NCBI GenBank assembly: GCA_029783825.1
Contig: JAREIK010002645.1
Location: 1,699,538 to 1,763,537 of the forward strand
Direction of reading: 5' to 3'
Length of the DNA: 64,000 bases
Source: Sapria himalayana
Lineage: Eukaryota > Streptophyta > Magnoliopsida > Malpighiales > Rafflesiaceae
The position numbers and the translations under genes are program-made. The number at the start of each line of letters is the position of its first letter. The stretch's first letter is position 1. A model generated the notes under the pieces. That model worked only from the letters and a program-made list of their open reading frames with translations. It was not told the origin of the DNA and searched no databases. Positions 34,379 to 47,800 of the stretch are shown piece by piece.

Positions 34379-37300
34379 ATTCTTTGTCACTTGTTTGTGA
34401 TGGATTTGTAGAGTTGCCCATAGGTTTAGGTGATTCCCATCACAATGGTCTCTACTATTTTCATTATATCTTCGAAGATATTTATAACTCTATCCTTAAA
34501 ATTCTCTTGGGTAAACACAAAAACGATCTCATTCATATTGAGATATATCTCCCACAATGCATCGCATTGCTCCTCATTGACTTTGTTTTTAATTTTGTTT
34601 ATCATATATTTTTTTTACTTGTTGTCATGTTCTCCAATTCTGTTAGCTAGGTTCTACACATCATCATTAGCTTTGGCTTCAATCAAATCTCCCTTTTTTC
34701 AGCTTCCAACTTCATAATTTTTAGCAGGGTAATGATTTTTTTCAAGTCTCATTCCCATCTATCCATTGGAAACTAATATTTGAGCAGTGATTCTTCCACA
34801 AATTTCCTACCAAATCTCTTTATTTCATCTATATCTTTTTTGAGGAAAGTTAACACTTCTCTCCCTACATTAATCAATTCTTCTCCTTCAATAACCAATT
34901 TTATCTTTTTATCTCTATTAAGTCTTTTCTTCACACCAACAAATATTTTTGGGATATCTCATCTCTGACTTCAAAAATCAAGACATATTTGACACAACAT
35001 ATCGTAGTAAATAAGGAGGGGAAGAAAAAGATTTTTGGGAAAGAATTGGAGTTTTTGGAATTTTATAGGGTTAGGGATTATTGATAGCTAATAAAAAATA
35101 AACATAACTTTGCACTTGGTTGACTTCTCTTTAAAGGTACATCCATGGCTAGGTTTTAGTGCTATAAATTCTTTTGTCTAGGTAGAAAGTCACGACTAGG
35201 TTTAAATACCACATCTTTTTTTGGGGTACATATAAGTGTCTGAGTAAAATATATATAAAACAAATAATTAAAGAAATTACAATACAAAACATAAAATAAA
35301 TCTTGGGTTACCTCTCAAGCAGTGCTATATTTAATATCTTTAGCTAGACCAATTTTTTGATATTCATTTCAATCGGTAACTTCAATAGTTCATGTTATCT
35401 TTTTCATATAATTTTTCTCCTCATAATATCTTACTAACTTCTCCTTCAACATTGAACCATATACTAGGTTTCTTCCTTTGAAATATTGTATAGAAGATGT
35501 CACTACTTTAGTAATTTTCATAGTATCATTGAGTGTGATCACTTTCACTAATACCATGAGTAATTGTGAAGATGCGACATCATTATTTGTTCTCTAGAAA
35601 AGTTGTATCATAGTCATGGAATAAGTCATGGCCTCCTCTTTCAACTTATATTTATTAAAAGTCATGCTTTTTTTTATCATGACTTCTTCCTTCATCGGTC
35701 CAACTTGTATAGTCATGATATTTTGAAAAATCATAAATGGTGAACTTTCCTCTTGTAATTTTTTTCTGGTCTTAAGAGCTCCTTCAATGATTGTTTTATA
35801 TTCTTCACTTAGGAATTTTGCTGTCTCATCCACTTCTTTTGCAACTTCAATGTTTGGTTATTCTTCCATTGTGACTTTAAAAAAAATTTCTTCATCAAGA
35901 CTTCTACAACTTTTTTTTGCTTCAAGAATTTGGTTTATAGTTCATCAGTTTCTCCATCTTCTTTGGGACAATAATCATCTAAAAATTATTTCATTTAAAA
36001 TCTACAATTTGTCTTTCGACTATGCATATGAGGCTATATGTAATCTAAACTTTTCTTATCATCATCAAGAATTCATAAGCTTTTATACTTGTTGAATTTT
36101 ACTATGAAGTGTAAATTTCCCATTTTTTCACATTAATTAATATCTATCTAGTCTCCAAGAATACTCATCCTAAGATTAGTAGGACATATGAGTCTTCCTT
36201 CATATCAAATACAACAAAGGTATCATAGAAATAAACTTTATAACCTTGACTAGCACATTTTTAATAATCTCCTTCAGAAACTTGACCGATTGATCTATCA
36301 TATATAGCAAAGAGAAGTTGAAGTTATCTCACTAAGATTCAACTTCCATACATTAGAAAATTGCATCATGTTTATATACTTACTTTCAAGTCTCATAATA
36401 CCGTTTAGAATGTGTACTCCCCAATAATTTATGAATTCAAAAACTCATCAAATCTTTGATCTTTCTCATAAGTTTATATTGAATGATTATGCTACATTTC
36501 CTAAATATCTCTAATTTCTTCTTGATACTTATGATATCCTTCATAAACTTTATATAGTAGGCTATCTATGATAAGGCTTGAGAAAATGGTATGTTGACTT
36601 CAAGCTTTCTGAACATATTGAGGAATTAGTCAAATTACTCATCTAGTTTTCACTTTCTAAACTATAGTGGAAAAGAAAGATTAGGTTGAAGAGTTTTTTT
36701 TATTGCATGCAGAATCATTATTTGGCTTGTCATCCTTTGTTCATTTCTTTGGTTTATCTGTATCTTTTTTAATTTCACTTGTTCATGTGTGATAGCTGGT
36801 GGCATAAGTTAGGTATTAGATACTGATAGTGCTGTCACTTTAGGAAAAGTCATATAATCAGATGTCATGGTATTGGGTAGCATGACTTTGGAAAAAGTAA
36901 CTACATTCTTAGTCACATCTTCATTTGAGCATTAAAGACACGCACCTCTTTGGATTCACCTCGCTATCATGTGGTAGTCAATTGGTGCTCTTCTTTTTCA
37001 TCATTAGTACTAGTTTCCTAATTTGATTCTTAATAGTATTTATCATCATGTCTATGTGATCTTATCTTATTCCTTCTATTCCATATAGTTTTGTAGTACA
37101 ACATTCCTTTTTCTTGTTTCTGAATAGCACAGGAAATACTTTCTTCAAATAATTACTTTTCAATACCAATTAGTTGTTGTATTTGGAAGTCAAAGCTCCT
37201 TGCATTTGGTATCTTTTTAAGTTATTTTCAAAAATTTTCTAATATTTTCTCATGTTATACTACACATGTCGATGACTTCATATGATAACATTTCATGAAA

Positions 37301-38240
37301 TCTCAAACTTGGATGAAAATCTGTAGGAGCATTCTTGCTGGGTCTAAACACATACCTTTATTCTAGAGTATTCACTTTCCTTCACTTGATAAATTAGATC
37401 AAAATTTTCCAATTATTATTGTTTAAAAAAACTATTTCCTCACACTAGACCTTTTGTCATGTTGAACTCCGAATTTGATGAAAAATACAATAGGCTTTAC
37501 CTCCATCACCATAAGTCTATCCAACTATAATACACCAGCTTACTTTTTTCCAACTATGATATTTGTTCTTGGATAGCTTTTCAAATAAGAAATGAGCCTT
37601 CTTAAGTGACTTATTCATGATAAAGAAATACTAAACTGCATTAATTATGCACCTCTTCATGTAGTTCAAAGCATTGTAGAATGTTTGGGCTTTGAACCCT
37701 AATTCAAATCCATATTGTAAGAACCTCCTCATTAGGTCTTTAAATCAATCCCAAACATCATATAATATATTCTTTTCATCTTATCTGAATTAGCTTATCT
37801 ATATCCTTAGCTAAGATATATTGTAGGTGAGATAAACTTGGTTAGAAAATCTTATACAACTTCATCACAACTCTCAATGTATACTCTATATAAGCACTAA
37901 AACTATCTTTTGGCTTTGCATCTCAAAGAAAATAAGAAAAGTCACAACTTTATCATATCAGGCTAACTGCATTCAACTTCACAATGTCACTCAACTCCAA
38001 GAAAGTTACAATATGATTATTCAGATCTTCTTAAAATTATCCACTATATTGATGTTGTACCATGGTTATAAGGTTAGACTTCAACTTAAAATAGTTCTCA
38101 TGTAATTGTTACAATTGAATCACATAGTAGTTTTCTATTAATGTTGGTCTCTAATAGTCTCTTAAAGTCTAGTGTGTAATGAGCTATCAAATAGATTGTT
38201 CTATACCCCCTTAGGTATTTCTATTATTTTCATTATCCTT
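34379..38240 (-). pseudogene. Athila/Tat-like Ty3-gypsy gag-region remnant, reverse strand
   Basis: On the minus strand near 37790-37640 the reading 'FKDLMRRFLQYGFELGFKAQTFYNALNYMKRCIINAV' (shown with gaps in conservation) matches the gag block 'FK.LLR.CP.HG.P...Q.QTFYNGL....R...DAA'. At 35350-35310 the minus strand holds CTTGAGAGGTAACCCAAG, the conserved 'gggaggcaaccc' type segment seen in Athila/Tat elements. Short open frames at 34.4-36.1 kb lie on either strand and resemble nothing. LTR edges were not found. Confidence 0.6.
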
Positions 38241-38529
38241 CGTAATTTCTCTTTCAGCTCTTTATCTTAATATGTTTTTTTTGTTTTCTCAATTTCTTAG
38301 TTCAAAGATATTGGTTTAGTCCTAGATCTTTAGTTCATAAAGTGTGGTTGATACAAAAAGGAAAAAAAACAAAAACACAAAAAAAACACTAAGCAAAAAT
38401 AGTTTTTCAACCAACTATAAATAGAACTATTCATCTTCAAAGATTGTTATGTTAACTCAAGTTGATCAATCAAACTAAAACAAATCTAATCAATGGTGCT
38501 GAAAACTTATTACAACATTATTATGGTAC
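38241..38529. other. AT-rich non-coding DNA
   Basis: Nothing recognised between the gypsy remnant and the dispersed repeat. Confidence 0.4.
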
Positions 38530-39430
38530 TAAAACTTATTATTTGTGGAATGATACGAAAAGCTCATTAGGTGATTAATTTTATACAATAAAAATTTACA
38601 AGTATATACGTTATATAAATAGTAAAGTGGATGTTAGTCTAGATATCAATCTTTGTATGACTAGTTTATCTAACTCATAGTGAATTAACCACTATTTGAG
38701 TTGAGATGATAAATTTAGGCCTCAGATTGATACTTATACTCTAAGGATGACTTACTTTCATGTGTATGATGAGTTTTCTTTACTATTAAAGTGATGTTAT
38801 ACTTAATTATTGGATGAAGGGTATGATGATGTAGAATTTTTTCTTTTCCCCTCTTGGCATTCAAGGTGGTTTTCAAGCTTTGACTATCATCACTAAGAAT
38901 GGTCCTCTTATTGTTGTGCTTCAGTAATTCACCACCAAAATCACACTTACTATGTTCGTGGATCATTCACATTTCTACTCATTTTAGATAATACATCAAT
39001 TAATTATATTTGATAATAACTTTGCATATGCATTTATATTCTCTAACCTCAATTATCACAAATGAAGCAAAATAATGTAGTATTAATTATGTTTGAGCTT
39101 TCAGCTTCGTAGGTACCATTCTTATATCAATTAATATACATCTCCATAATAATTTCACATATGGACGTCAAACAAGAGAAAATGATCATATGGCTATCAC
39201 CACCTTATGAAACAGATCCCCTTGTATATATCTAATGACTTACCTATTACCATCTACCACATCTAACACACGACTCACATAAACCCAAATATCATTTTAA
39301 TATTAGTTCTTTTAAAAATAAGCATAATGAAATATGCATAAATTAATTTGTACTTTCGACTTCATGAGTATCATACTCACATCAATTAAATCACATATAG
39401 AATTAAATGGTTGTCACTCCTTTCATATTC
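38530..39430 (+). repeat. Dispersed repeat, copy 2 (matches 4190-5110)
   Basis: Collinear with copy 1, including the internal duplication of the GAGTATCATACTC motif (39370) and the CACCACCTTATGAA / ACCACATCTAACACAC pair at 39200-39275. An 83-codon minus-strand open frame inside it has no recognisable domain and no counterpart in copy 1. Confidence 0.6.
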
Positions 39431-39900
39431 AACCTATGACACCCTAAATCCTGGTTATAATTTTTTATTGAATTTTTCCTCCCTTTACACTAAAATTAGA
39501 CACATACCTTCCACTCAAGCATTATTTTCATGCAATTTCAACCCAAGATATTTGGTCTCCACTTGCGACATGTCACATTTCATGTGACCATGTCGCATGA
39601 GCCTTTTAATACTATGTGTCCCCTTGTGATTCATCTAATTACTTTGAAATATATGTAGATTTTGATTGTCTCAGAATTTGATGAAATTTGAATGTGTACT
39701 TAGATTTTGTGAGATAAATCCAATGATGTGATTTGTGTTGTTATTTGAAATTTAAAGAATTTTAAAGATTGTAACCCATGTCTATCAGTTGATGTTATCT
39801 GTGGTCTCACATTCTTTTCACTTATAAGAATTTCATCCCAAAATTCACATACACATATACATACAATCACATGCATATGCAATAATCATTTATATACAAA
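39431..39900. other. AT-rich non-coding DNA, possible LTR remnant
   Basis: It contains CTATGACACCCTAAATCCTGG near 39425-39445, a word found at the edge of some gypsy LTRs, but no partner was recognised. Confidence 0.3.
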
Positions 39901-42420
39901 TGATTTAACTATATGCCTCCATCCTCGAAGAGGAAAAGCTATCTAGCATGCATCGAGCCCTCATGCTCCCAAGTTGCCTCCTTCATTCCTTAGTATTTTC
40001 ATAATATTTTTAATGGTCTCATAGTCTTACATCACAACACCTACTCTTGACTATCCATAATATGCATAATTCCCTCCTCGATAGTTGCATCTACATTGAT
40101 ATGAAGTTTGCTCCAATCCACTGCATGAACTAAATATGGAGTGTATTTTCAAGACATGGAAAAATGAAATATCACATGGATACCTGATAAACTTAGTAGT
40201 AATGCTAAATGATATGAAACTACACCCACCCTCTCAAGTACCTCAAAGGGTCTAATAAACATTGGCAATATCTTTCCCTACTTGTAGAATATGATCACTC
40301 ACCTCTCGAGCATTACCTTCAAGAATACATGATCACCCACTTCGAACTTTAGAGGTCATCATTGCTTATCAGCATAACTATTTTTTTTGCTTTGAGTAGT
40401 GAGAAGATATCTCTATATTAGACCCACTTTCTCAGTGGTGTGTTTAATGAAATATGGATCTATGGTGGAGCTCCCTCCCACCTTTGTCCAACAAACTAGA
40501 GATCTATTTGGCCTTCCATATAAAGCCTCATATGGTGTTATATGTATACTCACCTAATAATTGTTGATTTTAGTAAATTCTACCAAGGAAAAATGATCCT
40601 CCCAACAACCGTTGAAATCTAGGATGCATACTCGTAGCCTATGCTCCAAAACTTGTATGGTTCTCTTCAGCTAACCATCTATCTCTGGATGAAAAGTAGT
40701 GATCATCATTAGCTATGTCTCAGTGATATTTTGGAAACTCTTCAGAAAATGAACAATAAATATGAGATCTTTGTCTCATATAATAGATACTAGTACTCTA
40801 TGTAACCTAACAATCTCTGATATGTATAGCCTACAAAAATCTTCTAGTGTGAAGGTCATCTGCATAGCTAGGAAATGTACTGACTTGGTGAGCTAGTCTA
40901 CTATTACCCACATTTTATCATGCCTCTATGATGTTTATAGCAAGTGAGTCAAAATTTTTATTATGATGTGCTCCCACCAACATTCTACCACTTACAATGG
41001 CTAGAGTAACCTTACTAGCCTTTAGTACTAATCCTTGATCTACTAACATATGAGATACCATCACACAATGTCCCAGATATCTTTTTTATCCCACTCCAAT
41101 AATACTAGTGATGAAGATATTGGTACATCTTCATGTCACATGGATGCACTACGAAATGAGAGTAGTGGAACTCCTTGAAAATCTTCTCTTTAAACTCTAT
41201 CAATTGAGGAACTATAATTCCTCCACTACATCGAAGACTATCATCTGAGTGAACAGTCCAACCTTCATCACTTATGCCCAATTATATCATATTCCCAATG
41301 GATGATAACTCTAGATCCTACCCTTAGGACTCACTCACTCTTCTCAATAGGAAATGCATAACCACTAAGCTCCCTGAAAGGCCTTGAGCCTAAAATCATT
41401 GTACTATAACCTAGAGTATGACACAACCTCAATAATATGCCACTCTAAGAAGGCTATACTTGCTAGTAATCTTCATGACTTTGACTAAGAACATCAACCA
41501 CCATATTTATCTTACAATAATGGTAGTGCAAAGTGAAGTCATAATTTTCTAGATAATCTATCCACATATGATGTCTCATGTTGAGGTCCAACTGTGTAAA
41601 TATATACATTAAATTTTTGTGGTCTGAATATACTTTGAACAATTCTTCATATAGATAGTAGTACCAAATCTTTAGAAAAAAGACTATGGCCACCAACCCT
41701 AGGTCATCAGCTGAGTAATTATGCTCGTGATTTTTCAACTATCAAAAACTATAAGCTATCACTCTCTTGAACTACATCAAAACACATCCTAGTCTATCCT
41801 TCGAGATATCACAATATACTATATACCCTTGTCCCCTTTTTTTAACTATCATAATAGGAGATATAGTAAGTCTCCTCAATAATTCCTAGAATGTTGTATC
41901 ACATTGGTCATCCCACTCAAACTTAACCTCTTTTCATGTCAATCTCATCATAAGCATAGCTAACCGGGAGAATTCCTCAATAAATCTTTCATAATATCCT
42001 ACCAATCCCAAGAAACTATAGATATCAAATATTTACTTTAGTCTCTATCAACTCATAATTGCCTCTATTTTATCTAGGTCCATAGATATCCTTGAAGTTA
42101 ATACCAATGTCCCAAAAATCTCACTTAAATAAGCCAAAACTCACACTTGTTGAGTTTTGCAAACAACTAAAGGGTTCTCATGATTTGAAGAAATATATTT
42201 AAATGATTATCATGTTTCTCCTTTGTCTCAAAGTAGATCAAAATATCATCCAAAAAGACTACTACAAACCAATCCAAATAGAATTAGAATACCCTATGCA
42301 TGAGATCTATGAATATTGCTACTACATTCATCAATCCAAAAAGACATCATTGTGAACTCATAATGCCCATACCAAATCCGAAATGTTGTCCTAGGGATAT
42401 ATGTTTCCCCAACTTTCAAT
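39901..42420 (-). pseudogene. Ty3-gypsy pol remnant (RT, RNase H, integrase), reverse strand
   Basis: RNase H is clear at 41738-41463, with 'EHNYSADDLGLVAIVF', 'LKIWYYYLYEE', 'YSDHKNLMYIF' and 'NMVVDVLSQ' (family: DALSR). RT should lie from about 41750 to 42420. The integrase C-terminus is at 40360-40200, reading KFEVGDHVFLKVMLER and IRPFEVLERVG, which match 'F.VGD.VFLKVSP..G' and 'F.GPFEILERIG'. Stops and frame changes are frequent. The order fits a single element running right to left. LTRs were not delimited. Confidence 0.87.
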
Positions 42421-42479
42421 TGATGATTCATCATCCAAAGACTATAATATTAATGAAATGAACCAAAATTCAAAAGAAA

Positions 42480-43640
42480 AAATTACTTACTAGTAAGCTT
42501 TTACTTCTAGATTTTAAATCATTTAATTACATTTTTAATGATTTTCTCTCATATGTAACATTTATTAACTCATTGTCATGTAGCACATATAATATTCACC
42601 ATCAAATTAGCTCACACTTGAACTAGAATGACAAATTACTCAAAATTTTATTAACTAAAATAATGTGCATACAACTTAATCTGTGAGAGAGAGAAATTAT
42701 TTGTTAAATATTTTTTTTATTGTTGATATATGCATCAATAATTTGTCTATACAAGAACTAACATAATATAATACCCATAATTATATTTTTATTAAAATAA
42801 TGGGTTTGAAACTAAATTTTTGAATCAAGATGATTGAAAAAAATGGCTCATTATCCGAAGTTTTTAACACTAAAGAAATTAGTCAAAATGCAAAAAAAAA
42901 AAAATTGCTAGTACATTTTTTACCTATATTTTGAATCATTCAAAATGTTCTAGTTATATTTCTAATAATTATTTTTCTCATACCTTATATTTGATTATTT
43001 TATTTCTTATCACTCATATAATATTCATTAACAAATTAATAAACATTTAAACAACTATGTTATATTAATCACATATTTATATTCAAGAGAAAGAAAAAAA
43101 ATTTGATAAAAATTGCTCATTATCTAAATATTATAATCTTAAAAAAGAAAGAAAATTCAAAAAATAAAAAAAAATATTTATTACTATATTTTTTTTCATA
43201 GATTTTTAAAAATTAAAAGTATTCAAATTATGTTATCATATCTAATATTTGATTAATTTATTTTGTATAATACATACAATAAACTTTAAAAATTATTATA
43301 TACAAAAAGTAGCATAATAAAGTATTCATAAATTTATTTTAAGTAAACTACTTTATGTAAACAATTGAGAGAGAGAAATATCATCAAATAAAAATTTCTC
43401 AATATCCAAAAGCTATTTTAAGTAAATTATTTAACCTTTAAGAAATAACTAAATTTTAAATTACAAAACTTCTTATTAGTTAGATTTTTAACTTGGAGTC
43501 TGAATCATTTTATGTATTTTGATTATATTTTAAATAATTATATATATTTAATCCAATATTAAATTATTTTTTTTAAGACAATATTTATCAAAAAATTAGT
43601 CTATATTTAAACTAATAATAACACAAACTAAAGAATCTTG
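42480..43640 (-). repeat. Satellite array, minus orientation
   Basis: The satellite words recur, reversed and more diverged, as in GAAATTATTTGTTAAATATT, TTTTGAATCATTCAAAATG and AATTTATTTTAAGTAAA. It contains no gene. Confidence 0.75.
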
Positions 43641-45490
43641 TGAACGTAGGTTGTGTTGCTTGCTGAAAACTTGTTTAATTTTTTTTAAACAGCTACATAT
43701 AGGAAATGTCCCAAAACCTATAAATAATACAATTGATACTTGTACAATTTGACAACCAACAACACTTTTTTTTTCAAAAGAGCCTTAGGCTCATCATATT
43801 TAATAAAACAAAACATTGTCGTCCATATGCACCACTATACAAGTTCAAAGTTTTTTCTAACAAAATTTATTCACAATTTCTTACAATATATAAATAGTGA
43901 GTAAAAGTTACTAAGTATTACACATATAACTAGAACTCAAGAGGACCTTGATATGTCCCATCATCTACTATACCTATACCTAGAATATACATTTTAAAAA
44001 TAGGAAAATGATGAGCTAAAAGAGCTAAATGAGTGTATGCTTTATAAAATGCTTGCTTTTTATGAAAATCTCTTTAAATTTGTAAAACTATCATTTACAA
44101 TCTACTTTCAGAAAACTTTGCTTGCTTTGCTATAAAGTTTTCTGACACTTTACTTTAAAATGTTTGCTTGTTTATCAGTGATTACTTTTAAGCTGTATAT
44201 AAAAATGTTTATAAATATTAATGATCAACCACTGGAAGCCTTTTATTGCTTACATTTATACTATGCCATAGTAAACATGGGAAACCTATGTCTCTATCAT
44301 GTCATCGGAAGGACCTTGTGTTGACATCACATATTCTGATAAAATAGTTGAATGCTCCATCACCACACAATAAGCTAGTACTTTAACCCTATATACTCCA
44401 ATTTGTGCCATGATCCTCCTCTGATATGCTTTAATGCATGAACTAAATTTTCCTATCATGCAAATATAAAATGCAATGAAATCATGTTTTAACTTCCTAG
44501 TGAACATGTTGAATACCTCATCGATAATGTTTGCTTAAAACTAGGAATTTCTTAAGACCCAACTTATAAATTATAATTTTAACTTTGCTTAATAAAACAT
44601 ATTGATTGCTTTCTAGCTTTATAATATATGGTTTAACAAATCAAAACCATGAGTTTTGAAATATAGTTAAACAATTAAAACCATAACATACAAATCATAA
44701 AAGAATATATAAACAATACACTATTATTGAAAAAAACAAAGTTTAGAACACTCACATTTCCATTTACAATAGTTGAGCACAACTTCACAATTTCTCTACC
44801 ATCGCTTTTACCCTACAAACTTAAGAGAATGTAACAAAAATATTAATCATCTGCACAATTATATAAAAATTAACATAAGCTTTACAAAGAGACTATTTTG
44901 AAATGAATTTGGATTTTAATGAAACTTCACATGCAAGCTACATTAGGGTCACAATTTTTATATAAAGCCAAATTGACCAAATTTATCCTGAGCAAAACAC
45001 TCTCTTAAGATTATGCATTGAGACTTATATATAAAAATCTGAAAAAGAAATGATCATTTCACCCTTGTGTCCAAAAATATGCTTGCTAGTCAAATTAGAA
45101 TGAAAAATATTGTTGATACTTCAATTCCTATTGATTTCAGCATCAAATCTAAGAATTTAAGATCTTAAATCAATGTCTAATTTTCACTTTAAAAAAAATT
45201 TCTCAAAATATGTTTCAACTTAACAAAGTTGGGAATTAAAAACCAATAACTTAAAAATATTACAATTAACCACCTAACTAATCAAGTCAACCACTTAGCT
45301 TTTTAAACTAAGATTTAATTTAGGTCATAAATAAAACACACGGTGGTCATCTATGTTCCTTAAACCTTAACTTAGAAATTCAATCACAAATCAAGTTCAA
45401 ACCATGAATTTAATCATAAAATCAAGTTATAAAACATACAAAGAGCAAACCTATGCATTAACTTTGAAAAAGCAAACTTATCAAACATAA
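43641..45490. other. Unassigned 1.85-kb insert between satellite blocks
   Basis: Satellite words stop at about 43640 and resume at about 45490. The interior has no recognisable protein motif and reads like decayed retrotransposon LTR or untranslated sequence. A 73-codon minus-strand frame at 44286-44507 resembles nothing I know. Confidence 0.4.
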
Positions 45491-46130
45491 TTTGTGAAGC
45501 AAAAATAATTTGATAAAAATTATTTATTATCCAAAAAAAAATTTAAAGAAATAAGTCAAATTTTAAAATGACAATATTCCTTATTAGAAAGTTTTTTCAT
45601 CTACATATTGAATTATTATAAGTATTCTAATTATATTTATACTAATTATTTATCTCCTATCTAATATTTTTTTTATTTATTTATTTTTGGTCAAGAATGA
45701 AATATCTATCAATAATTAAATAATATTGAAATCAACAGGGTGAATTATTCATAAATTTATCATAACAAAATTTATTCGATAAAAATTGCTCATTATTCAA
45801 AATTAATAACCTGAAAAAATAAGTCAAAATTTAAAAAAGTAAAATTCCTTATTGGTACATTATGAATCAACATAAATATTTTAATTATATTTATAATAAA
45901 ATATTTATCTCATATCTAATATTTAATTAATTTATTTTTTTGTAGTTGTAAAATATCCATCAATAATTTATGTTATGCTTTAACTAACATAACACAATAT
46001 TTGTAAATTTATTTAACTAATATATTGAGCAAAAAACTTAATTTGAGAGATAGAATAATGACTTGATAAATAGTAATCATTTTCTAAGTCATTGTAAGTA
46101 TTCTAAGTAGATTTTAAATAACAGGTTAGT
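45491..46130 (-). repeat. Satellite array, minus orientation
   Basis: The words AATAATTTGATAAAAATTATT, GTATTCTAATTATATTTATA and ATTTATCTCATATCTAATAT mark the reversed satellite in at least two units. Confidence 0.75.
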
Positions 46131-46344
46131 AATCATTGTGGGCCCCTGCTTGACTATGAGGCATAGAAAAAGCCAAAAATTTTTTATTTTAACTATTATT
46201 TTGAAATGACCTTATATAAGGAGAGATTGTGTTATTAAAAATTAGTTTTATATTAAAAAATGTTTTAGGAATTGAAAATAATAAAAAAATGATACTAATT
46301 TTCTAGATTTGAAGTTTGAAGAGAAAGTTAGGCTAGTTTGAACT

Positions 46345-46848
46345 AGAGGTGTCAGCCGGGCCGGGCTGGGCCGGCCCGGCACGAGGCACAGCACGGTTCA
46401 GCCGTGCCTGGGCAGGCCCAGCACGGGAATTTCCCGTGCCCGAGCTCATGCCGTGCCCAACCACGGCACAATCGTGCCGAGGCCAACCGGGCCTCGTGCA
46501 GTGCTTGGGCCGGCACGGTACTGTGCTTAATTTTTTTTTTTTTAAATTAGGGTTACTGGGCGCCGAAACCCTAATTTTTTTTAAAATTAGGGTTTCGGGT
46601 GCTCCCAATTCCTAATTTTTTTTAGAATTAGGGTTTCGGGCACGCCAAAACCATAATTTTTTTTTAATTTAGGATTCGGCCCGACCGGGCCGAACCCGGC
46701 GAATCGTGCCACGAGCCCGTGCCGAGCTGAACCCCCAAAAAATCGTGTCGAGACAGGCACGGCACGTTTACTGGCCCGGCACGGAAGCCCAGTTGGGCCT
46801 GGAAAAAACGTGCCGGGCTGGCCCGGCACGGCCCGTTTGACACCTCTA
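46345..46848. mobile_element. hAT MITE, 504 bp, with a perfect 8-bp TSD
   Basis: The ends are AGAGGTGTCAGCCGGGCC and GGCCCGTTTGACACCTCTA. TTTGAACT occurs at 46337-46344 and 46849-46856 as an exact target duplication. The interior has GGGCCGGGCTGGGCCGGCCC near the left end and a row of hairpin units with CCGAAACCCTAATTTT and AAAATTAGGGTTTCGG arms. It is non-coding; the GC-rich open frames on both strands are artefacts. It belongs to the same family as the elements at 18.5-20 kb but has a better preserved TSD, so it is probably younger. Confidence 0.93.
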
Positions 46849-46856
46849 TTTGAACT

Positions 46857-47800
46857 CTTAGGAATAATTTGGACATTTTACTATTTTATTAAGAATAAAA
46901 TTTTCACTTATTTCATTTCTCTCTCTATTTCACTATTTCTATTCTATTTCTCTTCTTATTTCTCAATTCTTTTTAGTTCCTCCATATTTTTTTTTGCCAA
47001 AATCATTAAAATAAAACACAAAATTCATAATATTTAGTAAAGTTTTATTATTTGAAGTGATCTAACTTAACAAACCCTTAGTTTTAACCAAAAAATATAT
47101 GAAAAGGTTGTAAAATATACAAATTAAGGTTATGGTTGAAATTATCTAAATGTAATTTTATTTTTATTGCTTGATTTTTTAAATTAGGCTTTAAATTATA
47201 TAAATTCTCAACCCTAGTTATCTTTTATTTTTGTTTGAGTTTGAATTTTGGTTATAGAGCATGTATTTAAATATCGGAGCTATGTTTACAATTTAGAAAG
47301 GCTTGGTTAAGATATAAAATATCAAGAAACTCATGTAAAATTTCATATTTTACATTGTTAGTTATATATACATGTTTTTTGATGTGTAATTTTATGTATG
47401 TGATTATAATCCTTTTGTTTTGGAATGAGTTTTATGTCGTTAAAATTATGTAATTTAGATATATGATAAATTGATAGAAATTCATAGATCTGACATTATG
47501 AAATAATTTTTTAATAAATTTAGAAACTCATTTACATGTGTATTTTCTTAGAGAAAGTTATTTTTCTAAAAAATAGGAAAATAATGTTTGGTTATAGGTA
47601 AATGGTGCAAAAAAACATTGTTGCTTTAGTGTTTGGCTAATTTTGAATTGAGATTATACTAATATGTATGAATAAAATCGTGTGAAAAATAATTAGAAGC
47701 TATATGAGCTATATAATATTTTGAATGAAGTTGGAATGATTTTGAAAAAAGAATACATATTTTGAATATGAGATTTTGAGGTGGCTACTAGTCATAGCAA
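46857..47800. other. AT-rich non-coding DNA
   Basis: No recognisable gene. A T-rich stretch near 46910-47000 gives a hydrophobic 75-codon open frame that I regard as chance. Confidence 0.4.
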
